A stretch of DNA of 64,000 bases from CADEDV01 sp048498035 (GTDB lineage: Bacteria > Bacteroidota > Bacteroidia > Chitinophagales > Chitinophagaceae). The position numbers and the translations under genes were made by a program. The stretch covers positions 36,611 through 100,610 of the forward strand of contig JBEHYT010000015.1 in the NCBI GenBank assembly GCA_048498035.1, written 5' to 3'. This document shows, one piece after another, positions 43,472-51,400 of the stretch; position 1 is the stretch's first letter; the number at the start of each line of letters is the position of its first letter. The notes below the pieces were generated by a model, which was not told where the DNA came from, made no database searches, and worked only from the letters and a program-made list of their open reading frames with translations.

Positions 43472-44578
43472 ATGATAAAAATGAAAAATTGGGCTTCTTT
43501 TATTCTTGTGTTTTCCGTGGCGGTTGCCGCCTGCAACCATGGCTCCAAAATGGCGACCGTGCAAGCTGCTGCTTCAGATACCCTGCGGTATGCTGACGAA
43601 AAACATTTTAAGAACATCCAGCAACTTACATTCGGTGGTGATAATGCAGAAGCATACTGGAGCTACGATAGCAAGTATATCGTATTTCAACGCACCAATC
43701 CCAAAGAAGGACTCAATTGCGACCAGATATTTATCGGTAAAGTTCCCCGGCCAGGTGAGCCGTTTGTTTACAAACGTATCAGTTCCGGCAAAGGCCGCAC
43801 TACCTGCGCATTTTTTACCAAAGACGGCAAACATATCATTTACGCATCCACACAACTGGGAGGCGATGAATGTCCGCCCCTGCCAGACCGCTCCAAATAC
43901 GGCAACAAATACATTTGGCCGTTGTACGATACCTATGACATTTTCATGTCTGACCTGGATGGCAAGATCGTGAAGCAACTGACGCACTCCAAAGGCTATG
44001 ATGCTGAAGCAACACTTTCGCCCGATGGCAAGAGTATGATCTATACCAGTGATAAGGATGGCGATATTGATCTGTATTTAATGAACCTGGAAACTGGCGC
44101 CGAGAAACGCATTACCAATACACTGGGATATGATGGCGGCGCATGGTTTAGCCCCGATGGTACCAAACTGATCTGGCGTGCTTCCCGGCCTACTTCGGCA
44201 GCCGACGTAAAAGAATATAAAGACCTGCTGAAAGATAACCTGGTTGCCCCCACCAATATGGAAGTTTTTGTTGCTAATGCAGACGGCAGCAACGCACACC
44301 AGGTTACTGCGTTTGGCCAGGCCAACTGGGCGCCGGCGTTTCTGCCAGACAGCAAGCGGATCATCTTTGCGTCTAACCACGAATACCAGCGCGGCTTTCC
44401 TTTCAACCTTTATACCATCAATGAAGATGGATCTGGTTTGCAGAAGATCAGCCACGATAAAGGATTTGATGCCTTCCCGATGTTTTCACCAGACGGTAAA
44501 AAGATCGTATTCTGCAGCAACCGGAATAATGGGGGCACGCATGATACCAATGTTTTTGTGGCAGATTGGGTGGAATAA
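43472..44578 (+). CDS. TolB-like beta-propeller lipoprotein (PD40 repeats)
   Basis: The 368-residue protein has a lipoprotein signal (IKMKNWASFILVFSVAVAAC). WD40-like/PD40 repeats follow from about residue 55 to the end: AYWSYDSKYIVFQRTNPKEG, CAFFTKDGKHIIYASTQLGG, ATLSPDGKSMIYTSDKDGDIDLYLMNLET, AWFSPDGTKLIWRASRP, FPMFSPDGKKIVFCSNRNNGGTHDTNVFVADWV. Only the propeller is present; there is no peptidase domain. It is probably periplasmic or outer-membrane-tethered, binding a ligand or protein. ATG 43472 and 43481 are both possible starts. Confidence 0.88.
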   Translation: MIKMKNWASFILVFSVAVAACNHGSKMATVQAAASDTLRYADEKHFKNIQQLTFGGDNAEAYWSYDSKYIVFQRTNPKEGLNCDQIFIGKVPRPGEPFVYKRISSGKGRTTCAFFTKDGKHIIYASTQLGGDECPPLPDRSKYGNKYIWPLYDTYDIFMSDLDGKIVKQLTHSKGYDAEATLSPDGKSMIYTSDKDGDIDLYLMNLETGAEKRITNTLGYDGGAWFSPDGTKLIWRASRPTSAADVKEYKDLLKDNLVAPTNMEVFVANADGSNAHQVTAFGQANWAPAFLPDSKRIIFASNHEYQRGFPFNLYTINEDGSGLQKISHDKGFDAFPMFSPDGKKIVFCSNRNNGGTHDTNVFVADWVE

Positions 44579-44672
44579 CCCGTGGTAGCAGCGCAAAGTG
44601 GGGCAAATGATTGGCGGCGGATGCTTGTGTGCTAATGGTTTTCGAGTATCTTCGAAGCCTAAATCATCTGCT

Positions 44673-45107
44673 ATGGACACCGGTTTACTTCACCTGCATA
44701 ATATTCTTCGCTGGGTCATTCTGATGCTGTTACTGGTCACATTTTTCCAGGCGGTTGCAAGAAAATCTGCTATCCGTAGTTCCAGCCTTTGGCTGATGAT
44801 AACGGCGCATATCATGCTCCTGATCGGCTTGTACCAGGTGTTGAATGGACGTTTTGGTATCCTCAAGGGGTTGCCCGAAGGCGTATCAGTAATGAAAGAC
44901 AGCTTTTACCGGTTTTATTGGGTGGAGCATCCCCTGATGATGATCCTGGCTATTGTGCTGATCACCATTGCACGTGGGAAAGCCAAAGTGCTCAATTACA
45001 AAGCAGTCACCTGGCTGTTGCTGATCGCATTGCTTGTAATTCTTGCGGCAGTACCCTGGCCGTTCCGTGAAGGGATTGGCCGACCGCTTTTCCCAGGTAT
45101 GAGTTAA
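44673..45107 (+). CDS. four-helix integral membrane protein of unknown function
   Basis: ATG 44673 is chosen because DTGLLHLHNILRWVILMLLL is a plausible start and the upstream GTG extension is not membrane-like. The 144-residue protein has four hydrophobic helices: ILRWVILMLLLVTFFQAV, SLWLMITAHIMLLIGLYQVL, HPLMMILAIVLITIA and AVTWLLLIALLVILAAVPW. The two conserved-looking His residues (HLHNILRW and WVEHPLMM) could be heme ligands, as in CopD/cytochrome b-type folds, but this is speculation. Its stop codon overlaps the convergent phosphodiesterase stop in TTAA. Confidence 0.78.
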   Translation: MDTGLLHLHNILRWVILMLLLVTFFQAVARKSAIRSSSLWLMITAHIMLLIGLYQVLNGRFGILKGLPEGVSVMKDSFYRFYWVEHPLMMILAIVLITIARGKAKVLNYKAVTWLLLIALLVILAAVPWPFREGIGRPLFPGMS

Positions 45108-45598
45108 CGTTTTCCGAGTTCTATCACTTCACAATCGCGGATGTTAGCGCCGTCTATTACAAAACGGAGCAGGGTTCGTATTTTATGCCACCCCTGTTTA
45201 CCGGCCGCGCCGGGATTCATGTGGAGGCAATCATATTGCTGGTCAAACATCACTTTCAGGATATGCGAATGCCCACTGATGAATAACTGCGGACGTTCGG
45301 CTTTCAGCGCTTTGCGGGTTTCTGGATTGTATTTTGGCGGCGAGCCGCCGATATGTCGCATGAGCACATTGACTTTTTCACAATGAAAGCTTAGTTGTTC
45401 AGGGAATTCATAGCGGATCGGGTTGCCATCAATATTTCCATATACGCCGCGCAGCGGGCGAAATGCTTTTAACTGTTCTACAATTTCCGTACTTCCAAAA
45501 TCACCGGCATGCCACACTTCATCACAGCCATCAAAATGGCGAAAGACGGCTTCATCAAGATAACCGTGTGTGTCTGAAATTAACCCGATCCGTATCAT
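45104..45598 (-). CDS. YfcE/MJ0936-family metallophosphoesterase
   Basis: The 164-residue protein carries all metallophosphoesterase motifs: ISDTHGYLD (about 6-14), HAGDFG, GNIDGN, ISGHSHILK. The start ATG 45598 gives IRIGLISDTHG, typical of the family; an in-frame upstream ATG would add six residues. These small dimetal phosphodiesterases act on small phosphodiesters in vitro; the physiological substrate is not known. It is convergent with the membrane protein gene by a 4-bp overlap. Confidence 0.92.
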   Translation of the reverse strand: MIRIGLISDTHGYLDEAVFRHFDGCDEVWHAGDFGSTEIVEQLKAFRPLRGVYGNIDGNPIRYEFPEQLSFHCEKVNVLMRHIGGSPPKYNPETRKALKAERPQLFISGHSHILKVMFDQQYDCLHMNPGAAGKQGWHKIRTLLRFVIDGANIRDCEVIELGKR

Positions 45599-45678
45599 AC
45601 CTGCAAGATAATCCATCGATGCCGGAGCAGGGACTTCACTTTTCAGGGAAGTTGAGAAATTCGTACCTTTAAGAAGCT

Positions 45679-45774
45679 ATGCCATTCAAACGAAATTTTA
45701 CCTACTGGATCGACAAACGGAAATGGAAATTCTATTTCCTGGTAGTGGCATTGGAATCTGCATCTCGCCGATAA
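45679..45774 (+). CDS. possible 31-residue small protein upstream of hmgA
   Basis: An ATG frame of 32 codons encodes a basic, aromatic peptide (PFKRNFTYWIDKRKWKFY then FLVVALESASRR). It lies 45 bp before the hmgA start, preceded by a promoter-like TACCTTTA at 45664-45671. It could be an upstream leader peptide or chance. There is no homologue knowledge to support it. Confidence 0.3.
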   Translation: MPFKRNFTYWIDKRKWKFYFLVVALESASRR

Positions 45775-45818
45775 CCATCGTTTTTTCATCCTTCATTTTT
45801 CACTATTAATCTTTCCAA

Positions 45819-46976
45819 ATGGCACACTATCATCAGTTGGGTACTATACCCCATAAACGTCATACCCAGTTTCGCAAGCCCGACAATGGACTGTATTCAG
45901 AACAACTTTTTTCCACTGAAGGTTTTTCAAATGATTATTCACTGCTCTATCATATTCACCCGCCCACTCAGATCATCAAAACAGAGCCGCAACGCAATGT
46001 AGCGCCGGAGATCGCGGAAGAAAAAATGCTGCAACACCGCAGCTTCGAAGGATTTAAAATTCCGCCCATGGCAGATTTCCTGGAAAGTCGCATACCGGTG
46101 TTGGTAAATAACGATTGCCATATTGTGCTGGCTGCGCCGCAAAAAAGCATGACCGGTTATTTCTACAAGAACGCGGATGCGGATGAAATGATCTTTGTGC
46201 ACGAAGGAAAAGGTGTACTACGTACGATGTATGGAGAATTACCATTTGACTATGGCGATTACCTCGTTATTCCGCGGGGTACCATTTACCAAATTGAATT
46301 TGCCGATAGCAACAACCGCCTGTTTATTGTAGAATCGTTCAGCCCCATCCGATATCCCAAACGCTATCTTACCAAATATGGCCAGCTAATGGAGCATGCG
46401 CCCTATTGCGAGCGCGACATTCGGGCACCTCAAAACCTGCCCAGTTTTGATGAGACCGGTGATTTTCTCATCCGCGCAAAAAAGAAAGGGATGTTGTATG
46501 GCCTTCATTATGGCACCCATCCTTTTGATGTAGTGGGATGGGATGGATGCTGCTATCCGTATGCATTCTCCATTCATGATTTTGAGCCCATCACCGGGCG
46601 CGTGCATCAGCCGCCACCCGTACACCAGACATTCGAGGCACATAATTTCGTAGTGTGTTCTTTTGTGCCGCGCCTGTTCGACTATCATCCCCAGGCCATT
46701 CCCGCGCCTTACAATCACAGCAATATAGACAGTGATGAAGTGCTTTATTATGTAGATGGCGATTTTATGAGCCGGAAGAATGTAACGCGTGGTATGATCA
46801 CACTACACCCGGCGGGCATCCCGCACGGTCCGCACCCCGGAGCCGTGGAGAAAAGCATTGGCGCCCGGGAAACAAAGGAACTGGCTGTGATGATAGACAC
46901 GTTTCACCCTCTGATGCTGACAAAGCAGGCGCTTGAGATTGAAAATTCAGGCTACGTGATGAGTTGGGCTGAGTAA
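45819..46976 (+). CDS. hmgA: homogentisate 1,2-dioxygenase
   Basis: The iron enzyme opens the homogentisate ring to maleylacetoacetate in tyrosine and phenylalanine catabolism. The 385-residue cupin protein has the family's YHQLGTIPHKRHTQF start, SLLYHIHPPTQI, ADEMIFVHEGKGVLRT, YLVIPRGTIYQIEF, and the iron-site region SDEVLYYVDGDF then HPAGIPHGPHPGAVEKS. The length is shorter than the human enzyme but normal for this bacterial group. None of the other tyrosine-catabolism genes is adjacent. Its 3' side is the palindrome/39-bp repeat block. Confidence 0.94.
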   Translation: MAHYHQLGTIPHKRHTQFRKPDNGLYSEQLFSTEGFSNDYSLLYHIHPPTQIIKTEPQRNVAPEIAEEKMLQHRSFEGFKIPPMADFLESRIPVLVNNDCHIVLAAPQKSMTGYFYKNADADEMIFVHEGKGVLRTMYGELPFDYGDYLVIPRGTIYQIEFADSNNRLFIVESFSPIRYPKRYLTKYGQLMEHAPYCERDIRAPQNLPSFDETGDFLIRAKKKGMLYGLHYGTHPFDVVGWDGCCYPYAFSIHDFEPITGRVHQPPPVHQTFEAHNFVVCSFVPRLFDYHPQAIPAPYNHSNIDSDEVLYYVDGDFMSRKNVTRGMITLHPAGIPHGPHPGAVEKSIGARETKELAVMIDTFHPLMLTKQALEIENSGYVMSWAE

Positions 46977-47009
46977 GAGATGACTGGAGTTCCGTTCTGC
47001 CCCTGGCCC

Positions 47010-47037
47010 CTAACCCCGCACTTAAGTGCGGGGTTAG
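47010..47037. repeat. 28-bp perfect palindrome, left copy
   Basis: It starts CTAACCCCGCACTT and is its own reverse complement (centre TTAA at 47022-47025). Flanking C/G runs extend the pairing. An identical copy lies at 47446-47473. It could form a strong hairpin in RNA (possible terminator for hmgA without a T run) or a cruciform. Confidence 0.85.
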
Positions 47038-47059
47038 GGGGCAGGGGGAGGGAGGAAAG

Positions 47060-47443
47060 GAACTGCTTCCGCCGCATCTCCACGCAGCGAAAAATCTTCG
47101 CCGTCAGTGTTGTCAAAAGTCATCGTCTTAATCAAAGGCAGGTCAAGGATTCCAAGCCCCGCACTCTTGCCATGCCGGGAGGCAATGGTTCCTAACCCCG
47201 CACTCGTGTCATGTCGGGAGGCAATGGCTCCAAGCCCCGCACTCGTGCCATGCCGAGAAGCGGTGGGGCCAAGAACCTGCTTCCGATGCATAGCCACGCA
47301 GCGAAAAATCTTCGCCGTCATGTTTTGTCAAAAGTCATCGTCTTAATCAAAGGCACGTCAAGGATTCCAAGCTCCGCACTCTTGCCATGCCGGGAGGCAA
47401 TGGTTCCTAACCCCGCACTCGTGTCATGCCGGGAGGCAATGGT
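47060..47443. repeat. two long direct repeats containing 39-bp tandem units
   Basis: A segment of about 170 bp at 47060-47229 recurs at 47273-47443 with few differences (offset about 214 bp). Each contains a unique part (CGCAGCGAAAAATCTTCG, GTCATCGTCTTAATCAAAGG) followed by 39-bp units. The units start at 47152, 47191 and 47230 in the first block and 47367 and 47406 in the second. Each unit opens with CCCCGCACT, which is the arm of the flanking palindrome, and continues with CATGCCGGGAGGCAATGG. Confidence 0.85.
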
Positions 47444-47445
47444 CC

Positions 47446-47473
47446 CTAACCCCGCACTTAAGTGCGGGGTTAG
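47446..47473. repeat. 28-bp perfect palindrome, right copy
   Basis: Identical to the palindrome at 47010-47037; it closes the repeat block 82 bp before the tetR operator. Confidence 0.85.
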
Positions 47474-47546
47474 GAGCCCCTCACAGGCCATCTGTTCACA
47501 GGAAACCACGTAGCGAAAAAAAATCGCCGGAGAAAAAAAGAGTAAC

Positions 47547-47572
47547 TATCTTCGTTTAACCATTTGGTTAAA
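47547..47572 (+). promoter_or_regulatory. tetR promoter and self-operator
   Basis: TATCTTCG (47547-47554), a TAnnTTTG-like -7 element, abuts an 18-bp palindrome at 47555-47572 whose core is TTAACC-ATTT-GGTTAA. The tetR start codon follows at 47575. The same half-sites occur at 48213-48228, supporting TetR binding. Confidence 0.75.
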
Positions 47573-47574
47573 TA

Positions 47575-48195
47575 ATGGCCCGACCTTCCAAAAAAGACAG
47601 CACTACCGAAGAACGCATCCTGGATGCCGCGCGGCGTATTTTCGTCCGCAAGGGCATGTACGGCGCACGTATGCAGGATATTGCCGATGAGGCAGGCATC
47701 AACAAAGCCCTGCTGCACTACTACTTCCGCAATAAAGACCAACTGTTTGAAATGATTTTTCGCCAGGCAGGCGAACGCCTTTTCCCAACCATCAATCGCA
47801 TTTTTTCCGCAAACATGCCGCTGTTTGAAAAGATCGAAATGTTTTGCGAAGAATATATCAGCGTTATCCTGCAAAATCCGCACCTGCCGGCCTTTGTACT
47901 GAATGAGATCAACCGTGATCCGGCGCTCTTTCTAGAACGGTTCTGGACGCAGGGCACCCAGCCACATCCTCATGCATTCCTGGCCCAAGTGGCAGAAGAA
48001 GCGCGAAACGGAACCATCCGGCCCGTTCACCCATTGCATTTGCTGCTCAATTTATTATCGATGTGCATGTTCCCGTTTATCGGTCGGCCGGTAATACAAC
48101 ATAATCTTGGACTGAAAGAAGAACAGTTTAGAGAACTGATGGAACAACGTAAAAAGGAGATACCCCGCTTCGTGATCGCTGCGATTCGGGCCTGA
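47575..48195 (+). CDS. TetR/AcrR-family repressor of the export operon
   Basis: The 206-residue protein has an N-terminal TetR helix-turn-helix (ILDAARRIFVRKGMYGARMQDIADEAGINKALLHYYFRNKDQLFE, about 14-58) and an all-helical ligand-binding C-terminal domain. It is the first gene of a seven-gene cluster with the same order of parts as the E. coli ybh/CecR export system. Matching palindromes at its own promoter and at the tolC start suggest it represses both itself and the exporter, with an unknown inducer. Confidence 0.93.
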   Translation: MARPSKKDSTTEERILDAARRIFVRKGMYGARMQDIADEAGINKALLHYYFRNKDQLFEMIFRQAGERLFPTINRIFSANMPLFEKIEMFCEEYISVILQNPHLPAFVLNEINRDPALFLERFWTQGTQPHPHAFLAQVAEEARNGTIRPVHPLHLLLNLLSMCMFPFIGRPVIQHNLGLKEEQFRELMEQRKKEIPRFVIAAIRA

Positions 48196-48212
48196 TTTTT
48201 TTTATTTAAAAA

Positions 48213-48228
48213 TTAACCGTATGGTTAA
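48213..48228 (+). promoter_or_regulatory. TetR operator over the tolC start codon
   Basis: TTAACC-GTAT-GGTTAA is a perfect-arm palindrome with the same half-sites as the tetR operator. The tolC ATG (48221) lies inside it, so bound repressor would block transcription through the start of the exporter genes. Confidence 0.75.
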
Positions 48229-49483
48229 GAAAATTATTACTTGGTTTTTGTTATTGCAACCGGTGCTTGCATTTGCCCAATCGCCGCTTACCCTGCAGCA
48301 GGCATACGACCTGGCGCAGGCCAACTATCCAGCGATTCGGCAGAAAGACCTCGTTGCAAAAACCGGCGCTATCGCTATTTCCAACCTGGGTAAAGCCTAC
48401 CTGCCGCAGGTTTCGCTGAGTGCCCAGGCCAGTTATCAATCAGATGTAACCAGGATACCGCTGTCGCTTCCGGGTTTAACCATTGACCCGCCGTCCAAAG
48501 ACCAGTACAAAGTGCTGGCGGACGTAAGCCAGGTATTGTACGATGGCGGCATCACACGCGAACAGCAGGAGCAACAGCGGTTGAATACAGCCGTTACACA
48601 ACAACAACTCGAAGTGGAATTATACCAGGTAAAGACGCGCATCAACCAACTCTTCCTGGGCATCATTTATATTGATGCGCAATTAAAGCAGGTGGAATTA
48701 GTAAAAGCCGACCTGCAAACCGGCGTTCGCAGGATAGAGGCACAGGTGCAAAATGGCGTTGCTTTTCGCTCTAACCTTGCCATGTTGAATGCAGAAGTGC
48801 TGAAAGCCGAACAACGCGCCATTGAACTCAGGGGTTCGCGCACGGGCCTCATCAATGCATTAAATCAGTTTACAGGAAAATTGTTTGATGAAACTACCCG
48901 GTTTGAAACACCAGTGCCTGATACAATTGCCAGCGACAGCATTTCCCGGCCTGAGCTAAAATTATATGCCGACCAGGCTGCATCCATCCAGCAGCAAGAC
49001 CGACTGATTCGTGCCCGCAACCGACCTCGTGCCAGCCTGTTTGCACAGGGCGGCTACGGCAGGCCGGGGCTTAACCTGCTGAAGAATGATTTTGACTTTT
49101 ATTATATCGGAGGCCTTCGGCTCAACTGGTCGCTTGGCAGTATGTACACGCGTAAAAAAGAACGGGAAGCCGTAGCAATTAACCAGCAGATTGTGGCTAG
49201 CCAGCAGGAAAGTTTTCTTTTAAACACGAATACGCAACTGGCGCAAATGCATGCCGACATTGACAAATACCGGTTGCTTTGCGCATCCGACCAATCGATC
49301 ATTGATCTGCGTAAAACGGTTACCGAAGCCGCAAAGGCACAACTGGAAAATGGGGTAATTACGGCTACCGATTTCCTGCAACAGGTGAATGAAGAAGACC
49401 AGGCGCGCCAGCAATTTATCATCCACCAGGTGCAATTACTACAGGCGCAAATAAATTATCGTACAATATCCGGACAACAATAA
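48221..49483 (+). CDS. TolC-family outer-membrane efflux protein
   Basis: The 420-residue protein has a signal peptide (VKKIITWFLLLQPVLAFAQ) and two TolC repeats rich in coiled-coil helices: SPLTLQQAYDLAQANYPAIRQKDLVAKTG, KVLADVSQVLYDGGITREQQEQQ, VEAKQLE-type long helices, and GLRLNWSLGSMYTRKKEREA with the second repeat's conserved LNW strand. It forms the trimeric outer-membrane channel for the exporter encoded downstream. Its start codon lies within an operator. Confidence 0.93.
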   Translation: MVKKIITWFLLLQPVLAFAQSPLTLQQAYDLAQANYPAIRQKDLVAKTGAIAISNLGKAYLPQVSLSAQASYQSDVTRIPLSLPGLTIDPPSKDQYKVLADVSQVLYDGGITREQQEQQRLNTAVTQQQLEVELYQVKTRINQLFLGIIYIDAQLKQVELVKADLQTGVRRIEAQVQNGVAFRSNLAMLNAEVLKAEQRAIELRGSRTGLINALNQFTGKLFDETTRFETPVPDTIASDSISRPELKLYADQAASIQQQDRLIRARNRPRASLFAQGGYGRPGLNLLKNDFDFYYIGGLRLNWSLGSMYTRKKEREAVAINQQIVASQQESFLLNTNTQLAQMHADIDKYRLLCASDQSIIDLRKTVTEAAKAQLENGVITATDFLQQVNEEDQARQQFIIHQVQLLQAQINYRTISGQQ

Positions 49484-49493
49484 ACAGAACCAA

Positions 49494-50480
49494 ATGACAA
49501 CGAATAATATAATAATGAGCGCATCAACATTTAAAAACAGGCTTGCGGCTTTACTGATCACGATGATGGCTGTGGCTTTCAGCTCCTGTAAAAGTGACAG
49601 CAGCACGGCGGATGCAACGGGTACTTTTGAGGCAGACGAGGTGATTGTGTCTTCTGAGTTGGCCGGAAAGATCATGACACTGCAAGTGGAAGAAGGAATG
49701 CACCTTGCTAAAGACAGCATCGTAGGTGAAATAGATGCCACCGGCATTGTGTTGCAGAAAGAACAGGTGGAAGCAAATATCAGCGCCCTGTCGCAAAAAA
49801 CAGCTGATGTAAGTCCGCAGGTAAAATTGCTAAATGACCAGCTTGCCGTGCAGCAGTCGCAATTGGACAACCTGCTGCATGAACGCCAGCGTATTGAAAA
49901 CCTCGTTCGCCAGGATGCCGCTACAGGCAAACAATTGGACGATATCAATGCCCAACTGGATGTGGCGCGCAAAAACCTGGCGGTAACGCAACAACAGATC
50001 AATGTGCAACGCAATAATGTAAACACACAGAATCGCAGTATTCTCAGCGAGGCTACGCCACTTCAAAAGCGGGTAGCTCAATTGCAGGATCAGCTGCAGC
50101 GTGCGCAGATAACGAACCCGGTGAGCGGCACCGTATTATCAAAATATGCGGAGGCCGGGGAAATTACCAGTCCTGGCAAAGCACTTTATAAGATTGCAGA
50201 CTTGTCGGTGATGACGCTTCGCGCCTATATTACTGGTTCACAACTTTCGCAGGTAAAATTGGGCCAGCAGGTAACCGTGCTGGTAGATGATGGCGCGAAT
50301 AAATACCGTGAGATGCCGGGAACTATTACCTGGGTGTCTGATAAAGCAGAATTTACGCCCAAGACCATCCAGACCAAAGAAGAACGGGCTAACCTCGTGT
50401 ACGCGATAAAAGTGAAAGTGAAAAATGATGGTCTGCTGAAGATCGGCATGTATGGAGAAGTAAAATTCAACGGACAATGA
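49494..50480 (+). CDS. HlyD/MFP-family periplasmic adaptor, lipoprotein
   Basis: The 328-residue protein has a lipoprotein signal (KNRLAALLITMMAVAFSSC). The biotinyl-lipoyl half-motif GTFEADEVIVSSELAGKIMTLQVEEGMHLAKDS (about 44-80) is followed by a long alpha-hairpin (about 85-190), the second lipoyl half ITNPVSGTVLSKYAEAGEITSPGKALYKIADLS and a beta barrel. It links the inner-membrane ABC exporter to TolC. An alternative start at 49515 is possible. The stop overlaps the first ATPase start (ATGA at 50477). Confidence 0.92.
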   Translation: MTTNNIIMSASTFKNRLAALLITMMAVAFSSCKSDSSTADATGTFEADEVIVSSELAGKIMTLQVEEGMHLAKDSIVGEIDATGIVLQKEQVEANISALSQKTADVSPQVKLLNDQLAVQQSQLDNLLHERQRIENLVRQDAATGKQLDDINAQLDVARKNLAVTQQQINVQRNNVNTQNRSILSEATPLQKRVAQLQDQLQRAQITNPVSGTVLSKYAEAGEITSPGKALYKIADLSVMTLRAYITGSQLSQVKLGQQVTVLVDDGANKYREMPGTITWVSDKAEFTPKTIQTKEERANLVYAIKVKVKNDGLLKIGMYGEVKFNGQ

Positions 50481-51400
50481 CGGCGGTAGCAACAAAAGAC
50501 CTGGAAAAATCATACCGGCAGGGAAAGAAAATAATTCGGGCCCTGCAGCCGCTGAGTTTTTCCGTGGAGCAGGGCGAGTTGTTCGGCATCATCGGACCCG
50601 ACGGGGCCGGCAAAACATCCCTGTTGCGCATCCTTACCACGCTGCTGCTTGCGGATGCAGGTACAGCAAGTTTAGACGGGCTGGATGTGGTAAAGGACTT
50701 CAAAGCTATTCGTAAGCGGGTGGGCTATATGCCCGGGCGATTTTCCCTGTACCAGGATCTTACCGTACAGGAAAACCTGGAGTTTTTTGCTACCATTTTT
50801 GATACCACTATTGAAGCAAATTATGAATTGATAAAAGATATCTATGCCCAAATAGAACCCTTTCGGGATAGAAGGGCGGGTAAGTTGTCGGGCGGTATGA
50901 AGCAAAAACTGGCATTGAGTTGTGCTTTGATCCATCGCCCGTCAGTGCTGCTGCTGGATGAGCCCACCACTGGTGTAGATGCCGTATCGCGCAAAGAATT
51001 CTGGGAAATGCTCAGGCGCTTGAAAAAGGAGGGGATCACCATCCTGGTGTCTACCCCTTATATGGATGAAGCCGCGCTGTGTGATCGTGTGTTGCTCTTG
51101 CAGGAAGGACGCTTGCTCTCTATTGACACGCCTGGGGGAGTGGTAGCCTCATTTGGAAAAACACTCGTGGCGGTAAAAAGCAACGATATGCTGCAATTAT
51201 TACAGCGTGCGCCCCAGTTGCCGGTGGTTGAATCCATCTATGCGTTTGGAGAATATCATCACGCGGTATTAAATGAGGGCGGTACAAAAGAGCAGTTGCA
51301 GCAACAACTCCGCGAAGCGGGAATAGATGCCGAGTGCCGCGATGTGCAACCAGGCATTGAAGATTGTTTTATTGCATTAATGAAAAATGGAAATGAATAG
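50477..51400 (+). CDS. ABC exporter ATP-binding protein (first of two)
   Basis: This 307-residue ATPase has Walker A GPDGAGKTS (about 36-44), the Q-loop region YMPGRFSLYQDLTVQENL, the signature LSGGMKQKLALSCAL (about 137-151), Walker B VLLLDEPTTGVD and the switch His-equivalent VSTPYMDEA. It corresponds to the N-terminal half of the fused YbhF ATPase. The C-terminal 80 residues form a substrate- or partner-specific extension. It overlaps the adaptor gene by 4 bp and the next ATPase by 14 bp. Confidence 0.93.
   Translation: MTAVATKDLEKSYRQGKKIIRALQPLSFSVEQGELFGIIGPDGAGKTSLLRILTTLLLADAGTASLDGLDVVKDFKAIRKRVGYMPGRFSLYQDLTVQENLEFFATIFDTTIEANYELIKDIYAQIEPFRDRRAGKLSGGMKQKLALSCALIHRPSVLLLDEPTTGVDAVSRKEFWEMLRRLKKEGITILVSTPYMDEAALCDRVLLLQEGRLLSIDTPGGVVASFGKTLVAVKSNDMLQLLQRAPQLPVVESIYAFGEYHHAVLNEGGTKEQLQQQLREAGIDAECRDVQPGIEDCFIALMKNGNE

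Larger units (their letters stand above)
46977..47574. other. 598-bp non-coding region made mostly of repeats
   Basis: Between hmgA and the tetR promoter lies a region made largely of the palindromes and 39-bp units described below. Short open frames on both strands read through the repeats because 39 is a multiple of three; they are not credible genes. Confidence 0.7.

Noticed and set aside
47152..47444. CRISPR-like array
   Set aside because: The units are directly adjacent with no spacers of unique sequence, only five units exist, and no cas genes are present.
47034..47513. Open frames on both strands across the 39-bp repeats, encoding 13-residue periodic peptides
   Set aside because: They arise because 39 is divisible by three and the repeats lack stops; there is no start context, and similar frames exist on both strands at once.
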